Source: Theodoxus fluviatilis (lineage: Eukaryota; Mollusca; Gastropoda; Cycloneritida; Neritidae). Taken from it: 12,500 bases of DNA. Made by a program: the position numbers and the translations under genes. Shown here in pieces: positions 7,045-12,500 of this stretch. A model generated the notes under the pieces. The model saw nothing but the letters and a program-made list of their open reading frames with translations, was not told where the DNA came from and searched no databases. The stretch covers positions 135,871-148,370 of the forward strand of contig JAWQFJ010000490.1 in the NCBI GenBank assembly GCA_034096865.1. Direction: 5' to 3'. Every line of letters begins with the position of its first letter. Positions within the stretch are counted from its first letter, which is position 1.

Positions 7045-7801
7045 TGTAGCGTGCAAAATAGTAACCCGTGCAAAACAGTACCCGGAAGTCATCGCAGAGT
7101 TATCTGCGAGGGATTTTCTGAAAATTCAACTCTAAAAAGAGACGGCACCCGCCACTCCGCCTGACTGACTTGGCACGCCCGGGGAGTTATGCTAAGATCC
7201 GGCCGCGTAAATATATCTGCGTTTTGTGACAAACGTCTTGCTCGGCGGTACTGTACTCCATGCACCTTAACGGTGCGCGTGATTCGGGTGTAATCTTAAG
7301 CTAAACGACGTTTATTGGCGCTGCTGAAATGGTCTAAGTCGGAAACATTCGGAACGTCGTTTAGCTTAAGATTACACCCGAATCACGCGCACCGTTAAGG
7401 TGCATGGAGTACAGTACCGCCGAGCAAGACGTTTGTCACAAAACGCAGATATATTTACGCGGCCGGATCTTAGCATAACTCCCCGGGCGTGCCAAGTCAG
7501 TCAACGGTCGCGTTTTATAAAACCAGACTACAAACAGACTACAGGGAGGTGACTCCCATATTATTTCCGGCAGGGGAGACGGCTTTACACGGGGAAAAAC
7601 TTTTTTGAACGCTACATCATGTGTTAAACTACACAAATGCACCAAAACCTCGTAAAGCAACTAATGCGTCGTTTGTCGGAATATATTCCATGCGAAGAAC
7701 AGGTGCAGGAGCGGTAAATTGCATAAAGCACGTCCCTCGCAGATAACTCTGCGATGACTTCCGGGTACTGTTTTGCACGGGTTACTATTTTGCACGCTAC
7801 A
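7045..7801. mobile_element. foldback-type DNA transposon, 757 bp, non-autonomous
   Basis: The outer TIRs, 7045-7113 and 7733-7801, are 69 bp each and match perfectly; they start TGTAGCGTGC and end GCACGCTACA. Nested inside is a perfect inverted repeat of 151 bp arms (7162-7312 and 7353-7503) around a 40-bp centre. Between outer and inner repeats lie unmatched stretches of 48 bp (left) and 229 bp (right). The 5-bp sequence CGGCT flanks the element on both sides (7040-7044 and 7802-7806), consistent with a target-site duplication. The element is rich in CpG in an otherwise CpG-poor region, which suggests recent arrival. No transposase frame is visible. TG...CA ends resemble elements moved by integrase-like transposases such as Ginger, but the superfamily is not settled. 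Confidence 0.9.
7162..7503. repeat. perfect inner palindrome, 151-bp arms and 40-bp spacer
   Basis: Position i pairs with 14665 minus i over the full arms, with no mismatch or gap that I can see. A transcript through it could form a 151-bp hairpin stem, a potential source of small RNAs. The spacer (7313-7352) is unique. Confidence 0.95.
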
Positions 7802-7863
7802 CGGCTCAACAGGAGAGACTTGTTGTAAGGGCTGAACATTTGAATGCAGCCTCAAAATTTGTT

Positions 7864-7964
<101 letters not shown>

Positions 7965-8111
7965 CCACATGCATTCACAGCATTCTTTACTGAAAAGTGG
8001 CATGGAGGGAGAAAGCAAGAAAACAAGGCCTCCGGAATGAAATGTTTCTTGCATTATCGGAAGGCCTTTTTTTTTTTACAGCTGCATGTGGAGTAAGGGT
8101 GCTGACTTCAT

Positions 8112-8135
8112 CCCCCCCCCCCCCCCCCCCCCCCC
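8112..8135. repeat. poly-C tract (24 C)
   Basis: An uninterrupted run of C. Such a run is prone to length errors in replication and in sequencing. The proline-rich frame through it is an artefact. Confidence 0.9.
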
Positions 8136-9094
8136 TCCTCTCTTCATTTGTTTCAACATGTTCTTGTTGGTGAGTGTGATGGATTTTAACCAGAATCACC
8201 ATATCTTGCTGTTGTATCTCTATGCAATCTGTACCATGTTGTTATTCTATCTAGTGCAATCTCTTGTGGCTGGCATTTTTTCGTTTTGGATTCCAGCAGT
8301 CGCGACCAAGTATCATTGCATGAATGTGCAGTACAATGGATTTCTTGGTAATCAAGCTTTTTCATTCCAAGTTATCTGGTATAATGAATACAATTATGTG
8401 ATTTGCCACTTCTTTCTAACATTTTTTGTGATATCAATGTATTTATTCTAGAAAACTCGTGGACAGGACTCTTTTTTTCTCGTCCCAGACTGATATTGTC
8501 CTTCAGTCCTAGTCCTTCAGGATGATTATTTCAGAACAGTTACTTCAAAGAGACAGAAGTTTTGCCCCTTGTTGTTCTAAGCAGTTCATTTTTTCAACAG
8601 AATTCATGCTGATAAAGGTGTTCATTTCTGTTTGATGTGCTTCCTCTGTTGCACAGGTGTTGTTTATGGTATTCATAAACCTGTGATTGCAGATGTTTTT
8701 TGTTTGTGGAGTTGACAGTGTAGTGTTACAGTTCACATGAATTATTCACTATCTTCACAAGATTCCTCTGGCATTCCAAAGTTTAGACTATTTCATGCAG
8801 TATTCCCAAATCTTACACTGATTCTTTTGTGCTCTTTGTAACATGGGTTGAGCATTGTATTGTGACTGTTGAGAAGTGGAGGAGTTTCAAGTGTTCACTT
8901 GGGAAATGCTGCCAATCTTAATATTTACCTATACCAAACCATGCAATTGCAGGTAGATGATACTCCAACTTGGTTTCTCTTTTTGCCCGAGTTGGTAATA
9001 AACCCCAACAAGAGGACTGTGTTCTTTGTCACTGAATTTTAGGTCATCGTTGTCTCTCAAGCCAGCGAATGCCAACAACCCTGCAAGTCATAAT
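8136..9094. other. intergenic stretch, no gene recognised
   Basis: AT-rich with scattered short frames. One plus-strand frame at about 8136-8451 is hydrophobic, but its composition is that of AT-rich random DNA and it has no family motif. No repeats longer than a few units and no convincing splice-bordered exon were seen. Confidence 0.5.
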
Positions 9095-9303
9095 GTATCA
9101 TCGAGGATGGATGGATGGATGGAATTTTATGGCCTCTCAGCCTTTGTAGGCTATATAAGACCAAGCAAGAAAATCACTAGAAGAGTTCCAAGTAAGTGCA
9201 ATTCAAGTCACGATGTCCCTATCTATTCGCCTCTTACAAATCGTGTAGGGAGACGAGGTGGGTCAATTCTTACCCCGAACCCACAATGAGAGTATCATCG
9301 AGG
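9095..9303 (-). mobile_element. SINE-like retroposon with 12-bp target duplications
   Basis: GTATCATCGAGG occurs directly before (9095-9106) and directly after (9292-9303) a 185-bp insert at 9107-9291. The left end of the insert is an (ATGG) run, which read on the minus strand is a (CCAT)n 3' tail, so the element points to the minus strand. Its minus-strand 5' part contains TGTGGGTTCGGGGTAAGAA and TTGTAAGAGGCGAATA-type sequence resembling a dispersed repeat I associate with mollusc genomes; that association is from memory. GTGGGT and ACCCAC within it can pair as a hairpin (9259-9285). Polymerase III boxes are not clear. Confidence 0.7.
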
Positions 9304-9574
9304 CCCACAGCTACATTGCATGCACTACAGTGCTCGACAGTTGTTCAGAATCATGAGTAGTGGCATGAGTAGTGTAGTGATACCTAGACAATGTCCAGAC
9401 ATTTGAAAGTGATTCATCCTCTCTAGTTTTATTACTGCATTGTGCTTTCCTGTGTTTCTTACTCGGTGTGTTTGTGTGCATCTCCCTCTATTTACCTGCC
9501 TCTCTTTCCTTCCCCCTCTCCATACAGTGTGGCTTTGACTTAATACACCAAGTGTGGTCTGCTAATCCTCGAGG
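9304..9574. other. intergenic stretch, nothing coding seen
   Basis: Includes a small local duplication of CATGAGTAGTG near 9352-9375 and a pyrimidine-rich stretch near 9480-9525. No gene features. Confidence 0.5.
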
Positions 9575-10082
9575 CATGGACTGTTTGTGGATGGGGGGTG
9601 GGATTAGACCCACCGAGTCTTTGTACATGGACTGTTTGTGGATGGGGGTGGGATTAGACCCCCCTGTGGATGGGGTGTGGGATTAGACTCACCTGTGGAT
9701 GGGGGTGGGATTAGACCCACCAAGTCTTTGTACATGGACTGTTTGTGGATGGGGGTGGGATTAGACCCCCCTGTGGATGGGGGGTGGGATTAGACTCACC
9801 TGTGGATGGGGGTGGGATTAGACCCCCCTGTGGATGGGGGGTGGGATTAGACCCACCGAGTCTTTGTACATGGACTGTTTGTGGATGGGGGGTGGGATTA
9901 GACCCCCCTGTGGATGGGGGGTGGGATTAGACCCACCGAGTCTTTGTACATGGACTGTTTGTGGATGGGGGTGGGATTAGACCCACCGAGTCTTTGTACA
10001 TGGACTGTTTGTGGATGGGGGTGGGATTAGACCCCCCTGTGGATGGGGGTGGGATTAGACCCACCGAGTCTTTGTACATGGA
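9575..10082. repeat. G-rich minisatellite, 13 units of two lengths
   Basis: Every unit starts GTGGATGG and carries GGGTGGGATTAGACCC or a close variant. Six long units (about 50 bp) add an ACCGAGTCTTTGTACATGG segment ending in ACTGTTT, and seven short units (about 29 bp) end in CCCCCCTG or CTCACCTG. Reading left to right the order is L S S L S S S L S L L S L. The runs of G5-6 and G3 next to C5-6 allow hairpins (GTGGG with CCCAC) and possibly G-quadruplexes. Frames rich in Trp, Met and Gly across it are artefacts. Confidence 0.9.
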
Positions 10083-10199
10083 AAATCCACCTTCTCTTAC
10101 TCTAACCAGCTCCAGTCATTTCCTGATCAACGGCCTTGCATAGCCTACTTAGGTTGAGAGGGTGTGAAACACTATTCTTTCATTTATTCAATTCTGGAG

Positions 10200-10270
10200 G
10201 CACCTTCGATGCCATCAGCGGTGTGTCCGGATACAAGGGGAAAGGATGGAAGCCCCGACTGAATGACTGA
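10200..10270 (+). CDS. possible terminal coding exon, unrecognised protein
   Basis: After a pyrimidine-rich tract (CTATTCTTTCATTTATTCAATTCTGGAG in two parts, acceptor AG at 10198-10199) a short frame reads TFDAISGVSGYKGKGWKPRL followed by N, D and a TGA stop. The stretch is more GC-rich than its surroundings and has a protein-like mix of residues with no low complexity. I do not recognise the family and cannot find the preceding exon. The frame is also open some distance upstream of the proposed acceptor, so the border is uncertain. It may equally be chance or part of an unknown repeat. Confidence 0.3.
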
Positions 10271-11190
10271 GAATCCATGTTTGGTGCAGTTTCATGATTC
10301 TGTCTGATCTGCCCTCATTTTTTAAATGAATCCTTAAACTAAGCCACGACGAAGCTGAAAATTGTCAAGTTAGAATAAGGATTAACACTCCTAAGGATAA
10401 CTTTTCCTTGTATCGTAAGACATTGATGAAAATGTCATTTGTGCATGTAGAAATCTTGCATGCCTTGCTAGGATCTGTTGGTTTTTCTATGAATATCATT
10501 CAATTTGTTCGGCAACAGAGATGGTTCCTTTAAACATGAAGTCAAACAAATGGTCAATGCAGAACAATTTATTGATGCACTGGGACTGTGGGTCATCATT
10601 ATTTGGGTAAAAAAATAGTAATCACAGACAAAACAAGTCTTGCAGTCAATCATTCACAATCCTGGCAAGTCTATCAACCCCACATGCTAACATGCCTGCA
10701 AGCTAACATGCCACAATATACACCCTTGTCTCTCCCTTGACTCCATGACTACCAAAAATCATGTATCTTGGTAGGGGAAAGGAGACAAGCAACCCTTGAA
10801 TAATGGCAAGCAAGCAGGTACCTTGTACAAAACATGGTAAATCACCACAAAAATAATTTCTGCAGGTCCCACCTCTTGTCCCATACCCCGATATACAAAT
10901 TACAACAGGAACACGTCTTAATGTTCCCAACAACTGCTGACTAGAGTACGGAACTGTTTATGAGTCAGGTGGGAAGGCTGGAAACTGTCCATGAGGAGGA
11001 TGGAAGAAGTGGTGAAAATGCATTGTCAACCAGTGCCAAGATTCCCTACCCAACATCCCCTGTTGAGAATTACGCTGCCATTGCACTACAAGCACATGTT
11101 CTTTACATTAGCTTGCATGTCTCTACATCAGAATCTCTGTGATATAAAGAAACCTCTAACTTGCAAGCTTTAAGGGGGAAAAGTTAATAA
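10271..11190. other. intergenic or UTR-like stretch, no gene recognised
   Basis: AT-rich with short frames on both strands that lack recognisable motifs. No long repeats seen. If the candidate exon at 10200-10270 is real, the first part would be its 3' UTR. Confidence 0.45.
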
Positions 11191-11196
11191 CAAGAA

Positions 11197-12029
11197 GGGC
11201 AAAGCCCATACGACTCACATGGTTGACCTTGACCTTAATATGACCTTGACCTTCAGGTGACCTTCAAGGTCAAGGTCAAACAACTAAACCTACCAATGAC
11301 ATCATACACAAAGAAATGCTTTACACATTTTCCCTACCAAAATACATGTGACCTTGACCCAAGGTCAAGGTCATCCAAGGTCATGCAACACAAAGCTGTT
11401 AATTCAAGACATAGGAAGCACAATGGTGCTTATTGGCACTTTCTACCATGAGATATAGTCACTTTTAGTGGTTCACTACCCCATTTTGGTCACATTTCAT
11501 AAGGGTCAAAGTGACCTTGACCTTGATGATATGTGAACAAATGTGTCTCATGATGAAAGTATAACATGTGCCCCACATAATTAGTAAGTTTGAAACAGTT
11601 ATCTTCCATAGTTCAGGGTCAAGGTCACTTCAAAATATGTATACAATCCAACTTTGAAGAGCTCCTGTGACCTTGACCTTGAAGCAAGGTCAATCTAACT
11701 GGTATCAAAAGATGGGGCTTGCTTTGACCTATATACCACTTGTAGCTAAGGTCGCCATTCCAACGTGGGAGAAAATTGGGAAAATGTGAAAAATGACTGT
11801 TTTTTAGACAACATTTATGGCTCCTGTGACCTTGACCTTGAAGCAAGGTCAAGTCACCATGTATGTTTTTTGAGGCCTTGTCATCATACACCATCATGCC
11901 ACATTTGGTGTTGATAGACTTAATAGTCTCTGAGAAAAATCCAACGTTTAAGTTTTTTACGCCCGGACGGACGGACGGACGGACGACACGGCTGAGTACA
12001 TAGACTCACTTTTGCTTCGCATGTGAGTC
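11197..12029. mobile_element. dispersed repeat dense in TCAAGGTCA-type half-sites
   Basis: Begins near a GGGCAAAGCCC hairpin (11197-11207) followed by GACTCACATG (11212-11221), and ends with the reverse complement CATGTGAGTC (12020-12029). Between these lie many AAGGTCA or TGACCTT words in clusters at about 11224-11279, 11349-11394, 11502-11530, 11616-11633, 11664-11697 and 11825-11860, in both orientations. A segment starting CTCCTGTGACCTTGACC recurs 159 bp apart (11661 and 11820). A (GGAC)5 run and a GACTCAC...GTGAGTC hairpin close the right end. Such sequence is familiar from mollusc introns and intergenic DNA. The element class and exact ends are unresolved, and the DLTLLQGQGHRS-type frames in it are not genes. 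Confidence 0.65.
11965..11985. repeat. (GGAC)n short tandem repeat
   Basis: Five GGAC units near the right end of the half-site-rich repeat, followed by a hairpin at 12003-12029. Confidence 0.85.
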
Positions 12030-12395
12030 AAAAATGATAAATCTGACAGAGGCATTCTAAACACAATACCATAAACTCGATCATGAAAAATTGTGTAATA
12101 AAATAGCAGCAATAGGATGACAAGGGATTTTATTCATACTGCTATTTCTATTGCAAGAGCTTCTACGATCTGGTGAAACGAGCATTCAGAAGGGCTTCTG
12201 CAGCACAAGAAACATAGAACTCCAGCCGAGTGTAGATTCTCAGGGCAGCTTGTGGCACGTGACAGCCTCAGAATCTCTGATGTTCATAGACTGAATGGGA
12301 GCAAAGCTGCAACTAGTTTTGTGCATTCTTGCTTCCACTGAGCAGAGCAAGAAAGAAAGGAAAAAATCCCGCTGAAGATTACTATGATGAGATAT
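12030..12395. other. intergenic stretch with one weak exon-like frame
   Basis: Mostly unremarkable. At 12158-12217, after the pyrimidine-rich CTGCTATTTCTATTGCAAG, a frame reads SFYDLVKRAFRRASAAQET and then TAG. The residues look protein-like, but the acceptor ends in AAG, which is uncommon, and I recognise no family. I treat it as a weak hint, not a gene. Confidence 0.3.
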
Positions 12396-12399
12396 TCAC

Positions 12400-12500
12400 T
12401 TACTCAGAGCACTCCACCACTGACAAAAAGGTTGCTGGTTTGATTTCTGCTTGAACAGTTCACTCACCTGTTCCTGACTTTCAATAGGATGCTTCAGTGT
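12400..12500 (+). mobile_element. tRNA-derived SINE head, cut by the window end
   Basis: TACTCAGAGCACTCCACCA (A-box region) is followed about 20 bp later by GGTTGCTGGTTTGATTTCTG, which matches a tRNA T-arm and B box (GGTTCGATTCC type) apart from the G-to-T-like decay in the loop. The spacing matches a tRNA gene, but the cloverleaf is imperfect. The sequence continues without a tRNA 3' end, so a SINE is more likely than a functional tRNA gene. The body and tail lie beyond the window. Confidence 0.55.

Noticed and set aside
7436..7855. Several minus-strand frames in the foldback element
   Set aside because: They overlap the inverted repeats and share no motif with transposases.
8086..8451. Hydrophobic plus-strand frame
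   Set aside because: It runs through the poly-C tract and AT-rich DNA, has no family motif, and its hydrophobicity follows from T-rich codons.
9026..9289. Plus-strand 87-residue frame
   Set aside because: Most of it lies in a retroposon with clear target duplications on the opposite strand, and it has no ATG start.
11625..11897. Minus-strand 90-residue frame with a repeated DLTLLQGQGHRS-type motif
   Set aside because: The motif is a translation of the AAGGTCAAGGTCA repeat. Such frames are common artefacts in genomes with this repeat.
12400..12460. Functional tRNA gene
   Set aside because: The A and B box regions fit, but the acceptor stem does not close and the B box is degraded. A SINE head is the simpler reading.

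Overview
This is eukaryotic, animal-type genomic DNA, not bacterial. It has introns with GT-AG borders, long triplet microsatellites, tRNA-derived SINE-like elements, TIR transposons and no operon structure. The best-supported gene is the 3' end of an AGTRAP-family gene (angiotensin II receptor-associated protein-like), a metazoan membrane protein. The dispersed repeat full of TCAAGGTCA-type half-sites at the right end, with its GGAC tail and GACTCAC hairpin, and the SINE-like relics look like those of molluscs. A mollusc, perhaps a gastropod, is my best guess, but it is inference.

Layout. 1-500: a (GAT)n microsatellite and a CA-rich minisatellite. 1053-1572: a dispersed repeat (copy A) interrupted by a 188-bp piggyBac-like MITE flanked by TTAA. 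1630-1754 and 3031-3131: the last two coding exons of the AGTRAP-like gene. The 1276-bp intron between them holds a compound (GAT)n array and a SINE relic with an (ATC)n tail. 3323-3730: copy B of the same dispersed repeat, without the MITE, which gives an empty-site comparison inside the window. 3730-5430: mostly AT-rich intergenic DNA with a short cysteine-rich frame. 5430-6653: a 24-bp minisatellite of 51 units with no length change, followed by a 61-bp tandem duplication.

7045-7801: a 757-bp foldback transposon with perfect 69-bp outer inverted repeats, a perfect inner 151-bp palindrome and a 5-bp target duplication. 7867-8135: (AT)n, (GT)n and poly-C tracts. 9107-9291: a minus-oriented retroposed element with 12-bp target duplications. 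9575-10082: a G-rich minisatellite of 13 units. 10200-10270: a possible terminal coding exon of an unrecognised gene. 11197-12029: the half-site-rich repeat. 12400-12500: a tRNA-like SINE head cut by the window end.

Only the AGTRAP-like exons can be assigned a function. The rest is a mobile-element and satellite landscape. The most unusual items are the foldback palindrome sitting in a palindromic target, the MITE with its paralogous empty site, and the 24-bp array that is open on both strands with one nonsense codon on the plus strand.
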